The position numbers and the translations under genes are program-made. The notes beneath the pieces are model-generated. The model was given only the letters and a program-made list of their open reading frames with translations, made no database searches and had not been told where the DNA came from. A stretch of DNA of 64,000 nucleotides from an uncultured Erythrobacter sp. (GTDB taxonomy: Bacteria; Pseudomonadota; Alphaproteobacteria; Sphingomonadales; Sphingomonadaceae), in the NCBI GenBank assembly GCA_947495555.1, contig CANLZI010000001.1:1898861-1962860 (forward strand), read 5' to 3'. Of this stretch, positions 27,966 to 36,206 are shown piece by piece. Position 1 is the first letter of the stretch. Each line of letters begins with the position of its first letter.

Positions 27966-29213
27966 ATGGGGTTTGGCCGGCAATTCAAGCTGTTTGGCGG
28001 CATTGCAACTTTGGGCGCTTTTTCGTTCAGCATAGGCGGGTTGGCTTTGGCAGAGCCAACCGAAGAGCGGGCAAACATCAATGATAAACAACAGCAAATT
28101 GCTCAATTCGAAGGGTCAGTCCGGGCGTTAAGAGACAGAGCAAACAAAACCGCCTCGGCTGGATCGATAATGGCAAGGATGGCTGAACGAAATGTTCCGG
28201 GCGCTGCTGTCGCAATCGTCCAGAACGGAGAGATAATCCACTCAGCAGGATATGGATTATTGTCGGCCCGGTCGGACGAACAGGTCGATGAAAAAACGGT
28301 GTTTTCCGCAGGATCGGTTAGCAAAGTCGTGAATGCTGTTTTAATCTTGCGGCTTGTCCAAGCAGGGCTGCTTGATCTTGACGAGGATGTGAATTCTTAT
28401 CTGACCTCTTGGAAAGTTCCCAGCGGGACTTTCACCCGCTCGCAGCCTGTGACCCTAAGACATTTGTTGTCACACACCTCAGGCTTTAGTCAGCATGGGT
28501 TTCCGGACTTCAAACCCGGTCAACCGTTGCCTACAACTGTTCAGACATTGGATGGAATCAAACCTGCCAAGAATAGGCCAGTCAGGCTGATGTTTGAGCC
28601 GGGCAAAATGATGGACTATTCCGGAGGCGGCATCACCGTTGCACAATTAGTCGCTGAAGATGTGCTGCAAAAGCCATATGAGGCGATCGCTCGGGAATAT
28701 CTTTTTGATCCTCTTGGAATGGATCGAAGCACCTTTGCAAACCCTCTGCCGGAAACATATGGGAACATCGCCAAAGCGCATAGTAAGCGCGGTAAGCTGC
28801 AAGCGCGTCCTCGTGGTTATGAATCGATGCCGGAGTTGGCAGCATCAGGATTGTGGACGAGCTCTGCCGATATGGCCCTTTTCCTGAAAGTAGTTCTGAC
28901 GGACGACGAATTCCTAACTCCGGCGATGCGCGCAGAACTTATTACTCGCGCGCCGCGCAGCTGGCATGGGATGGGACCGCGAATAAATGGCGATGGGGAT
29001 AATCATGTCTTCCATCACGGCGGCGCAAATGATCACTACATGTCATGGCTTGAGGGACATCCTGCGTCGAAAAACGGCATGATCATCCTAACCAATTCTG
29101 AGGCAGGGCGAGAACTGGGATATGAGCTGCGCATTGCAGCGGGCGAAGCGTTCGGGTGGGCGGTGCAATTCCCCCAAGATTTTGGAGAACCGAAGTTTCA
29201 AAACGCCGAATAG
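27966..29213 (+). CDS. Exported serine hydrolase of the beta-lactamase (class C) fold
   Basis: A 415-residue protein with an N-terminal signal (LFGGIATLGAFSFSIGGLAL). The catalytic Ser-x-x-Lys is in FSAGSVSKVVNAV. The Tyr motif is MMDYSGGGI, where YSG takes the place of YxN, and the third motif is FHHGGANDH. The family contains esterases, D-amino peptidases and beta-lactamases, so the substrate is open. ATG at 27966 is chosen because GGAG stands 6 bases upstream; an in-frame TTG at 27954 is inside that site. It follows the LysE gene by 32 bases and is probably co-transcribed. Confidence 0.88.
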   Translation: MGFGRQFKLFGGIATLGAFSFSIGGLALAEPTEERANINDKQQQIAQFEGSVRALRDRANKTASAGSIMARMAERNVPGAAVAIVQNGEIIHSAGYGLLSARSDEQVDEKTVFSAGSVSKVVNAVLILRLVQAGLLDLDEDVNSYLTSWKVPSGTFTRSQPVTLRHLLSHTSGFSQHGFPDFKPGQPLPTTVQTLDGIKPAKNRPVRLMFEPGKMMDYSGGGITVAQLVAEDVLQKPYEAIAREYLFDPLGMDRSTFANPLPETYGNIAKAHSKRGKLQARPRGYESMPELAASGLWTSSADMALFLKVVLTDDEFLTPAMRAELITRAPRSWHGMGPRINGDGDNHVFHHGGANDHYMSWLEGHPASKNGMIILTNSEAGRELGYELRIAAGEAFGWAVQFPQDFGEPKFQNAE

Positions 29214-29332
29214 TCGCAGCCCCAGAGATTTTGGCACACTAGTCTTGTCGGTCGAGAACCCAACGCCAACTCATGGGTCGTTAGCTGAACGTCTGGTTAT
29301 GGGGCGTTAAGTAGGCGCGCGCATCCTACTGC

Positions 29333-29878
29333 TTAGCCTGACCTTGAATAGGCTTCCTTGATCCAGTGCTTAGCTTCGTCATCAAAGTCTGAAACTGTTT
29401 CGAGGCGAATCCTATGGCTGCACATAGCATTGTAGGTTTCCAAACGTTTGGTTGAACCTTCGCCCTTCAGCGCAAGACCAAGATCGATCCGCGTCTTCGT
29501 CGCTGGGGTCACAAGCGCGAACTGCTTCCTCCTTCTGAGGCTGACGCTTGCTTTCTTTGGGGAAATCTCGACATCCGGGCCTAGGGATTTGGCGAATTCT
29601 ACGATTTCCTCATAGAGCGGTTGCAGTGCCTTTTTTGCACCCGAATACTGCGATGCAACAGGATCCACTTCTTCTCCCGTATCGCGCGCTTTCGAGGCAA
29701 TCAGATTTGCAAAGCCATGACTGATCCCATGGTCTTCCTTAAGAAACTTTAGGACAGCTCCATGCTTTTCGTGGCCGCTCATTCTGACAATTCGGATCCA
29801 GTCGTCCAGAGGCTTTCCGGTCTTCGCAGGAATGTTGGCCAACATCGTGGCTAGCTGGTCTTCTGGCGAACTGCCCAT
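29333..29878 (-). CDS. DUF4287/DUF5655-domain protein
   Basis: A 181-residue cytoplasmic protein. The N-terminal DUF4287 portion has TGKPLDDWIRIVRMSGHEKH and FLKEDHGISHGFANLIA. The C-terminal DUF5655 portion has ALQPLYEEIVEFAKSLG, VEISPKKASVSLRRRKQFAL and DLGLALKG. These proteins bind unknown ligands and have no described activity. ATG at 29878 has GGGAG 8 bases upstream. It closes the AT-richer stretch that follows the tRNA. It is convergent with the serine hydrolase; the 119 bases between them hold nothing I can name. Confidence 0.87.
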   Translation of the reverse strand: MGSSPEDQLATMLANIPAKTGKPLDDWIRIVRMSGHEKHGAVLKFLKEDHGISHGFANLIASKARDTGEEVDPVASQYSGAKKALQPLYEEIVEFAKSLGPDVEISPKKASVSLRRRKQFALVTPATKTRIDLGLALKGEGSTKRLETYNAMCSHRIRLETVSDFDDEAKHWIKEAYSRSG

Positions 29879-30061
29879 TGTCTCATCTCCCACCTAAGCT
29901 GTTCACGCGAAATTCGAGCAGTACGATGCCATAGATGAAAGCGGGTGGCCAGTTTCCGCAAACGCGTCGATGGCCGGCATCCACCAGCACTTTTGACGAT
30001 TATCGCCAGCGTCTTGGTCGGCTAGACCATGCTCCAATCCTCAAACCTTGGAGTAGCTGCA

Positions 30062-30826
30062 ATGGATCTCGGACTTAAAGGCAAAAAAGTAATCATGAAT
30101 GGCGGCGCGCACGGGCTGGGCCTCGCCTCGCTCCGTCACTTCGCAGCAGAGGGCGCAGATGTCGCCTTCCTCAGCCGCAAAGAAGACAAGATCGAAGCCG
30201 CCAAGAAAGAGATCGATGCAGCCGGCCCGGGCAAGGTGCATGGCGAAGTGTTCGACATGGCCGATGGCGCGGACGCGTATAAGAAATGGATTTCCGATGC
30301 GGCCGATGCATTGGGCGGATGCGATATCTTCGTCCATATGGCCAGTTCTTCGGGAACCGGTGGCACGGGCGATTGGCAGCAAGGCCTCGACATGGACATC
30401 ATGGGTGCGGTCAATGCGATCGAAGTGCTGACCCCGCATCTCGAAGCATCGGACGCAGGTTCAATTGTGCTGATGTCTTCCACCGCCGCGCTGGAAACAT
30501 TCGTCGCGCCGCAAGCATTCAACGCGCTGAAGGCTGCCCTGATTACGCATGGCTCGCAGCTGTCGCAGGCGCTGGCCCCGCAAGGTATTCGCGTCAATTG
30601 CGTCTCGCCCGGCGCGATTTACTATCCCGGCGGCAATTGGGAAATGATCAAGGATGCGGTTCCGCCGCTGTACGAAGGTACCTTGGCCAAGATGCCCATG
30701 GGCCGTTTTGGCGAGCCGGAAGAGGTCGCCAAGGCTGTGGTCTTCGTGGCCAGCCCCGCATGCCCTTACATGACCGGCACCAATGTCGTGATTGATGGCG
30801 GATTTACCCAGCGGGTTCAGTTCTAA
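30062..30826 (+). CDS. SDR-family protein with Phe in place of the catalytic Tyr
   Basis: A 254-residue Rossmann-fold protein. The cofactor loop is NGGAHGLGLAS, where NGG replaces TGG; the Ser of the active site is in VLMSSTAAL, and the C-terminal segments (NCVSPGAIYYPGG, MTGTNVVIDGGFTQ) are normal. The YxxxK motif reads FNALK, so the catalytic Tyr is missing. It may be a non-reductive SDR, such as a lyase, isomerase or sensor. ATG at 30062 is the family start. It lies 56 bases before the E1 alpha gene on the same strand and likely starts that operon. Confidence 0.9.
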   Translation: MDLGLKGKKVIMNGGAHGLGLASLRHFAAEGADVAFLSRKEDKIEAAKKEIDAAGPGKVHGEVFDMADGADAYKKWISDAADALGGCDIFVHMASSSGTGGTGDWQQGLDMDIMGAVNAIEVLTPHLEASDAGSIVLMSSTAALETFVAPQAFNALKAALITHGSQLSQALAPQGIRVNCVSPGAIYYPGGNWEMIKDAVPPLYEGTLAKMPMGRFGEPEEVAKAVVFVASPACPYMTGTNVVIDGGFTQRVQF

Positions 30827-30882
30827 GCGCACGCCTCAGGCATGCTCAACATTTGTTACTTTTGAACGGAGAGGCTTAGTTC

Positions 30883-31851
30883 ATGGCCGAAATAGACCGC
30901 GAGAAACTGCTCGATATTTACACTCGAACGATGAAGGTGAACCGCACCGACGAAAAATTCCGCGAGCTGCTGATGCAGGGCAAGGTCGCGGTGATGTATT
31001 ACTGTGTGCGGGGGCAAGAGCTTGCCTCTGCCGCAGCGATGGCGGCGCTGGATGACGATGATTATGTTGTCTGCACCTATCGCGGCCAAGGCGAGCAAAC
31101 GGCCAAGGGCATTCCGATCGAGAAGTGGTGGGGCGAATGCCTCGGCAAGGAAACCGGCACCTGCAAGGGTAAGGGCGGAACCATGCATATCACCGATCCT
31201 GACACCGGGATTATGGTGACTACCGGCGTGGTTGGCTCTGGCCTGCCGATTGCCAATGGCCTGGCCATGGCCAGCCAGAACAATGGTGACGGGCGGGTAA
31301 CGCTGGTTAGCTTTGGCGATGGTGCGGCCAATATTGGCGGCTTCCACGAAGCGATGAATATGGCTCAGCTGTACAAGCTACCAATCGTCTTCTTCTGTCA
31401 GAACAACCGCTATGGCGAGCACACTGCATTTGCCGATCACACCGACAGCCCCGACATCTCTAGCCGTGCAGCGGGTTATGGGATGAAAGGCGTCAAAGTT
31501 GACGGCAACAATGTGAACGAAGTTTATCCGGCGATGGAAGAGGCGGTCGAACACGCTCGCTCGGGCAAGGGCCCCGTTCTGGTTGAGGCCATGTGTTACC
31601 GAATGATGGGCCACTTCTTCGGCTCGGACTTCTCCTACATGCCGGAAGAACATTTGGCCGAAATGCAGGCCGAAGACCCATTGCCAAAACTGCGCAAGGT
31701 CATGCTGGAGCGCCAGTTTACCGAAGAAGAGCTCGACAAGATCGTCGCCGATATCGACGCCGAGATCGATGGCGCGGTTCAACATGCGCTGGATGCACCT
31801 CTGCCGAGTACCGATGAAATCTACAAAGACGTTCTTGAGGAGACTGCCTGA
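30883..31851 (+). CDS. Thiamine-diphosphate-dependent 2-oxoacid/acetoin dehydrogenase E1 alpha subunit
   Basis: A 322-residue subunit of an alpha2beta2 E1 enzyme. The ThDP motif is visible as SFGDGAANIGGFHEAMNMAQ with FFCQNNRYGEHT; the front has YRGQGEQTAKGIP and GGTMHITDPDTGI. The organisation (separate alpha and beta, short N-terminus) is closer to acetoin dehydrogenase AcoA than to the housekeeping pyruvate dehydrogenase. The stop overlaps the beta gene by one base. Without E2 and E3 genes nearby the 2-oxo or acyloin substrate cannot be named. Confidence 0.9.
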   Translation: MAEIDREKLLDIYTRTMKVNRTDEKFRELLMQGKVAVMYYCVRGQELASAAAMAALDDDDYVVCTYRGQGEQTAKGIPIEKWWGECLGKETGTCKGKGGTMHITDPDTGIMVTTGVVGSGLPIANGLAMASQNNGDGRVTLVSFGDGAANIGGFHEAMNMAQLYKLPIVFFCQNNRYGEHTAFADHTDSPDISSRAAGYGMKGVKVDGNNVNEVYPAMEEAVEHARSGKGPVLVEAMCYRMMGHFFGSDFSYMPEEHLAEMQAEDPLPKLRKVMLERQFTEEELDKIVADIDAEIDGAVQHALDAPLPSTDEIYKDVLEETA

Positions 31852-32837
31852 TGGCCGAGATTACCATGACGCAGGCGCTCAACCTCGCCATTGATGAAGC
31901 TATGGCCGAAGATGATGGCGTGTTCTGCTTAGGCGAAGACGTGTCGGCCAAGCAGGGAGGGGGCGTGTTCAAAGTCACCGCTGGCCTGACTGAGAAATAT
32001 GGCGAACACCGCATCCGCGCGACACCTATTTCCGAGACCGCCATTGTTGGTGCCGCTGTTGGTGCCGCGCTTGCCGGCCAGCGCCCGATTTGCGAAATCA
32101 TGCTGATGAACTTCGTTGGCGTTTGCATGGATCAGATCGTCAATCACGCCGCCAAATTGCGCTTTATGTCGGGCGGGCAAACCCCGTGTCCGATGGTGTT
32201 GCGCACCACAACCGGCGTTGGTGTTGGCTTTGGTGGTCAGCACTCCGACATGTTGGAGGCATGGTTCGCCCATGTCGCCGGTATCCATGTGGTAACGCCC
32301 AGCAATGCGGCTGATGCGCGCGGACTGATGCGCTCTGCCATCGATGCAAATGATCCGGTGATCTTTATCGAGAACATCCTGTGTTATGGCCTGACCAGCG
32401 AGGACCCCGGGCCTGGCTATCGGGTGCCATTGGGCAAGGCTGCTGTTGCGCGCGAAGGCAGCGATATCTCGCTGATCACCTATGGCCGCACCGTGTTGGA
32501 TGCGATGGAAATCGCTGGCGAGCTCGACAAGGAAGGCATCAGCGTCGAAGTGATCGATCTTCGCACTATCGCCCCTTATGACGAGGAAACGGTGCTGGCA
32601 TCGGTTCGCAAAACGGGCCGCGCGATTACTCTGCACGAAGCGGTTAAGCCGTTTGGCACTGGCGCAGAAATTGCCGCGAATATTCAGGAAAAATGCTGGG
32701 ATAGCCTCAAGGGTCCGGTGCGCCGGATCGGGGGAACATTCTCGGCAGTGCCATTTGCCACCCATTTGGAACAAGCCTGGATCCCGCAAAAGTCCGATAT
32801 GATCGCCCAGATCAAGGCATCGGTCGGCAAGGCGTAA
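31851..32837 (+). CDS. Thiamine-diphosphate-dependent dehydrogenase E1 beta subunit
   Basis: A 328-residue partner of the preceding alpha subunit. It begins EITMTQALNLAIDEAMAEDD and contains LGEDVSAKQGGGVFKVTAGL, TPISETAIVGAAVGAAL, the transketolase pyrimidine-binding region, and the C-terminal domain (VIDLRTIAPYDEETVLASV). It closely follows AcoB/PdhB spacing and length. It is tightly coupled upstream (TGATG overlap) and 12 bases before the lipoyl gene. Confidence 0.9.
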   Translation: MAEITMTQALNLAIDEAMAEDDGVFCLGEDVSAKQGGGVFKVTAGLTEKYGEHRIRATPISETAIVGAAVGAALAGQRPICEIMLMNFVGVCMDQIVNHAAKLRFMSGGQTPCPMVLRTTTGVGVGFGGQHSDMLEAWFAHVAGIHVVTPSNAADARGLMRSAIDANDPVIFIENILCYGLTSEDPGPGYRVPLGKAAVAREGSDISLITYGRTVLDAMEIAGELDKEGISVEVIDLRTIAPYDEETVLASVRKTGRAITLHEAVKPFGTGAEIAANIQEKCWDSLKGPVRRIGGTFSAVPFATHLEQAWIPQKSDMIAQIKASVGKA

Positions 32838-32849
32838 GGGGGACTTTCA

Positions 32850-33080
32850 ATGGCAGAAGAAATTCGCATCCCGAAACTGGGCATGAGCGCGACCGAGGTG
32901 GTGCTGGCCGAATGGATGTTTGGCGATGGTGAGCAGGTCAACAAGGGCGATATCATCTACACCGCCGAAACCGACAAGACGACGGTGGAGATCGAATCGC
33001 AGGCAACGGGCATCATCCGGCCAACCGGCGAAGAGGGTCAAAAGTACAAGGTCGGCGACCTTGTAGGTACGATCGAGTAG
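32850..33080 (+). CDS. Free-standing lipoyl-domain carrier protein
   Basis: A 76-residue single lipoyl/biotinyl domain. The modified Lys is K43 in ETDKTTVEIES; front and rear halves are IRIPKLGMSATEVVLAEW and ATGIIRPTGEEGQKYKVGD. The gene stops after the domain, with no E1/E3-binding segment or acyltransferase, so it would be a mobile acyl carrier for the E1 encoded just upstream. AAGGGGG precedes the start. The catalytic partner receiving the acyl group is not in the window. ETDKTT resembles lipoyl rather than biotin (MKM) sites. Confidence 0.9.
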   Translation: MAEEIRIPKLGMSATEVVLAEWMFGDGEQVNKGDIIYTAETDKTTVEIESQATGIIRPTGEEGQKYKVGDLVGTIE

Positions 33081-33088
33081 AATATCTG

Positions 33089-33481
33089 ATGGCAAGTCCG
33101 CGCGAGATTCAGGCCGCCGTTTATGCCCATGCGGGCGCGCGGGAATGGGACAAGGTTGAGGCTTTGTTGCATGACGATTTTGTCCTCTACGAAGCGGAAT
33201 GTTTGCCCTTCGCAGGAGAATGGCGGGGCAAGGATGCTCTGCAACGCTGTGCGGCCGCAATGTATGGCACTTGGGCCGAGGCCAAGGTGGATATTCATGA
33301 CATTACCGGCGGGGACACGCATGCCGTGACGGTGTTGACCTTGACGATGAAACCGAAGGGAGGCGGCGACACCTTCAGCCAAACGGTTTGCGAGATGGGC
33401 GAGTTTGAAGGCGGACAGATGAAAAGCCTGCGGATCCACTATTTCGACGCAGAAGAAGTAGCACGGAAGGCTGCAGAATAA
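33089..33481 (+). CDS. SnoaL/NTF2-like protein
   Basis: A 130-residue alpha+beta barrel protein of the SnoaL-like superfamily. It begins REIQAAVYAHAGAREWDKVE, has LLHDDFVLYEAECLPFAGEW and ends with MGEFEGGQMKSLRIHYFD. Members act as isomerases, cyclases or hydrolases on small hydrophobic substrates, and many lack an assigned role. It is 8 bases after the lipoyl gene and overlaps the NmrA-like gene by one base, so it belongs to the E1 operon. Confidence 0.8.
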   Translation: MASPREIQAAVYAHAGAREWDKVEALLHDDFVLYEAECLPFAGEWRGKDALQRCAAAMYGTWAEAKVDIHDITGGDTHAVTVLTLTMKPKGGGDTFSQTVCEMGEFEGGQMKSLRIHYFDAEEVARKAAE

Positions 33482-34404
33482 TGACCATCAAGAAAGTGTG
33501 CGTGCTTGGCGCGCCGGCTGACCAAGGCATTCCCCTGGTTGCCTCGTTGCTGGAACACGGGTTCGAAGTCACCGCGGGTGTTCGGCGAGACAATGCGATG
33601 GCTGAAACGCCATTTCCTGATCTTCCCACGGTTCATGCCGACATCACCGATGCCGATGCCATGGCTCAAGCCTTTGCCGGGCAAGATGCAGCCGCGTTCC
33701 ACCTGCCGTTTGAATTTGACCGAGAGAAGGCTGCGCATTTTGGTCAGCAGATTGCGGCTGGTGCCAAGCGTGCTGGTCTGAAGAAAATTGTCTTCAATAC
33801 CGCATGCTTTGTGGCCGATCATGATCTGGATCTGTCCGCCCATGATGGTCGCCGGGATATTGAGCGCGCGCTGGAGGAAACCGGCATCCCATGCGTGTTC
33901 ATCGAGCCGACTGTGTTCATGGACAATCAGTATCGCATTTGGACGCGCCCGCTGATTATGCGCGATGGCATTTTTGCCTATCCCGCGCGCGAGGATTTGC
34001 TGATCAATTGGGTGTGCCTCGAAGATGTCGGGCAGGCGATGACCCGAGCGCTGATGACCGATGCGGCTGATGGAATGCATGTCCCCATCGGCGGGCCAGA
34101 AGCCTTGCTGGGCGATCAAGTCGCCGCCAATCTGACCGAAGCGATTGGTCGCCCCGTCCGCTTCCAAAGTCTTGCGCCGGAAGAATTTGCCGCCCGCATG
34201 AGCGAGCTGGTCACAGGATCACGCGAAGTCCAACCCCTCAGCATCTATGACGGGATGGCGAAATTCTACGCTTTCTATAATTCTCAACCCACCTCGCCAT
34301 TGTTGGTTGATCCGCAAAATGCGCGCGATCTGTTGGGAATGGAACCAACCTCCCATTTGGACTGGGCCAAATCCAAAGACTGGACCGCTGGGCTTCCTGG
34401 CTAA
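33481..34404 (+). CDS. NmrA-like NAD(P)-binding protein
   Basis: A 307-residue atypical SDR. The dinucleotide loop is VCVLGAPADQGIPLVASLL. It is followed by VTAGVRRDN, DITDADAMAQAFAGQDAAAF and a C-terminal substrate region (NWVCLEDVGQAMTRALMTDA). NmrA-like proteins can be redox sensors or NAD(P)H reductases. The start overlaps the preceding stop (TAATG). It is the last gene of the plus-strand set; the symporter gene is convergent and ends 2 bases away. Confidence 0.85.
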   Translation: MTIKKVCVLGAPADQGIPLVASLLEHGFEVTAGVRRDNAMAETPFPDLPTVHADITDADAMAQAFAGQDAAAFHLPFEFDREKAAHFGQQIAAGAKRAGLKKIVFNTACFVADHDLDLSAHDGRRDIERALEETGIPCVFIEPTVFMDNQYRIWTRPLIMRDGIFAYPAREDLLINWVCLEDVGQAMTRALMTDAADGMHVPIGGPEALLGDQVAANLTEAIGRPVRFQSLAPEEFAARMSELVTGSREVQPLSIYDGMAKFYAFYNSQPTSPLLVDPQNARDLLGMEPTSHLDWAKSKDWTAGLPG

Positions 34405-34405
34405 C

Positions 34406-36115
34406 CTAAGCCCTTGATCCTCTTGGCAAAAACCACACAATCGCGTTGACCATGCCCAGTCCAGAGATAAGCGCCCAAAAAGCGAGACCTAGCTGTCCAT
34501 CGGCGAGACCTATGGGCGAAAACAGCAGATAGGTTGCCACAACCGCCGACATCAATGTCACCGCCACCGGCATGGCAAAGCGCCACGGCGTCATGTCGGT
34601 GCGGGCTTGCGGGGTGAAGGTCCAGGGGGTGCTCCGTGGCGCAATCTTGGCCGCTGCCAACATGATCGCGACCTCCATCACAAACAGCACCGCATACAAA
34701 TGCAGGAAGTGCAAAGTGATCACATCGTCGAACACGAATTTGGCGAGCCCGTAAGCGATTACGTGGAAGATGATCACCAGCTTGGCGCCAATGGCAGGGA
34801 CATTGCGCGTGAACAGCCCGACCAGCACGATGGTGATGACCGGAATGTTGTAGAACCCGGTGAAAATGCGGATGATCTGCCACAATCCTTCGGGCGCGAA
34901 ATAGAGCAGCGGCGCGACCGCAAAGCTGAAGATGGCAATGATGGTGCTGACCACTTTGGCAACCTTGACCGTGGCAGCGTCAGAGATGGGCTTCTTGCGG
35001 ATGGCGGGCAAAATATCGAGGCAGAACAGCGTGGCGCCAGAATTGATCAGGCTGTTGAAGCTGGAGAACACGGCTCCCAGTAAGACCGCCAAAAACAGGC
35101 CCATCAATGCGGGTGGCAACAGGTCCCGGATCAGCGTGGGATAGGCCAGATCAATCGTCGCGAGGCTCGGACCGTACAGGTGATAGGCTATCACGCCTGG
35201 CACCATCATCAGGAACGGCACGAACACCTTGAAATAGCCTGACAGCAGCACACCCTTTTGCCCCTCGGCCAGATTGCGGGCGGCCAAAGTACGCTGGATC
35301 ACATATTGATTGGTGCACCAGTAAAACAGATTGGCGATGATCATCCCGGTGAAGATCGTGCCGAAGGGGGTCGGGTCATCTGGCCCGCCGATGGCGTTGA
35401 GCTTCTCGGGTTGCTCGCTGGCCAACCGCGTCAGCCCGGCGAGCCACTCATTGCCTTGAGAACTGGCACCCAACGCGTAAATCCCCAGCACCAGCACCAG
35501 CACGCCCATCACCAGCAATCCTATGCCATTGATCGTGTCCGAGACCGCGACCGCCTTCAGCCCGCCAAACACGGCGTAAATTGCACCCGTAATGCCGATC
35601 ACCAGCACCGTTGCGACCAGGGCGGAAAAATCGCTCAGGCCAAACAATTCGGGCACATCGAAGATCTTCATCACCGCAATGGAGCCAGAGTACAAAACGC
35701 TGGGAATAGTGACCAAGCCATAGCCGAGCAGGAACAGCACCGCGCTCATTTGCTGGACCTGCACATCGTAACGGTCGGCCAGAAATTGGGGTAGGGTGGT
35801 AAAGGCCCCTGCCAGATATTTGGGCAAGAATATCAACGCCATGGCGATGGTCGCGACAGCGGCGGTTACCTCCCAAGCCATGCTCGACAAATTGTAGCCA
35901 TAGGCCGATCCGTTCAGTCCGATCAGCTGTTCAGCTGAGAGATTTGTCAGCAACAAAGACCCTGCAATGAACACTCCGCCCAGATTGCGTCCGGCGAGGA
36001 AATATCCGTCACTGTCCGATGTGCTGCCGCGTGCCATCCACCAGGAAACACCGGCCACCAACGCCATTGCCATCAAGCAAGTTGTTAGCGTGAAAATCAG
36101 CTCTGAATGTGGAAT
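34406..36115 (-). CDS. Sodium:solute symporter (SSS/SLC5 family), probable ATT start
   Basis: A large inner-membrane sodium-coupled importer. Typical segments are YFLAGRNLGGVFIAGSLLLT, NLSAEQLIGLNGSAYGYNLS, FLPKYLAGAFTTLPQFLADR and GAVFSSFNSLINSGATLFCL. From the first ordinary start (TTG 36076 or ATG 36073) TM1 would be cut. In frame upstream an ATT at 36115, with GGGGAG 6 bases before it, adds IPHSELIFTLTTC and completes TM1, giving 569 residues. I use it as inference. The substrate is probably an organic acid, sugar or other carbon source for the region. Confidence 0.88.
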   Translation of the reverse strand: MPHSELIFTLTTCLMAMALVAGVSWWMARGSTSDSDGYFLAGRNLGGVFIAGSLLLTNLSAEQLIGLNGSAYGYNLSSMAWEVTAAVATIAMALIFLPKYLAGAFTTLPQFLADRYDVQVQQMSAVLFLLGYGLVTIPSVLYSGSIAVMKIFDVPELFGLSDFSALVATVLVIGITGAIYAVFGGLKAVAVSDTINGIGLLVMGVLVLVLGIYALGASSQGNEWLAGLTRLASEQPEKLNAIGGPDDPTPFGTIFTGMIIANLFYWCTNQYVIQRTLAARNLAEGQKGVLLSGYFKVFVPFLMMVPGVIAYHLYGPSLATIDLAYPTLIRDLLPPALMGLFLAVLLGAVFSSFNSLINSGATLFCLDILPAIRKKPISDAATVKVAKVVSTIIAIFSFAVAPLLYFAPEGLWQIIRIFTGFYNIPVITIVLVGLFTRNVPAIGAKLVIIFHVIAYGLAKFVFDDVITLHFLHLYAVLFVMEVAIMLAAAKIAPRSTPWTFTPQARTDMTPWRFAMPVAVTLMSAVVATYLLFSPIGLADGQLGLAFWALISGLGMVNAIVWFLPRGSRA

Positions 36116-36206
36116 ATCCCGCTCCCCGCTCGCATTCAGCTTGTTGAGCGAAGCGAGGCCGAGGTCAAGTCATCAAAGCAAGCCCGGCACCACTGCCAAG
36201 CAGCCG

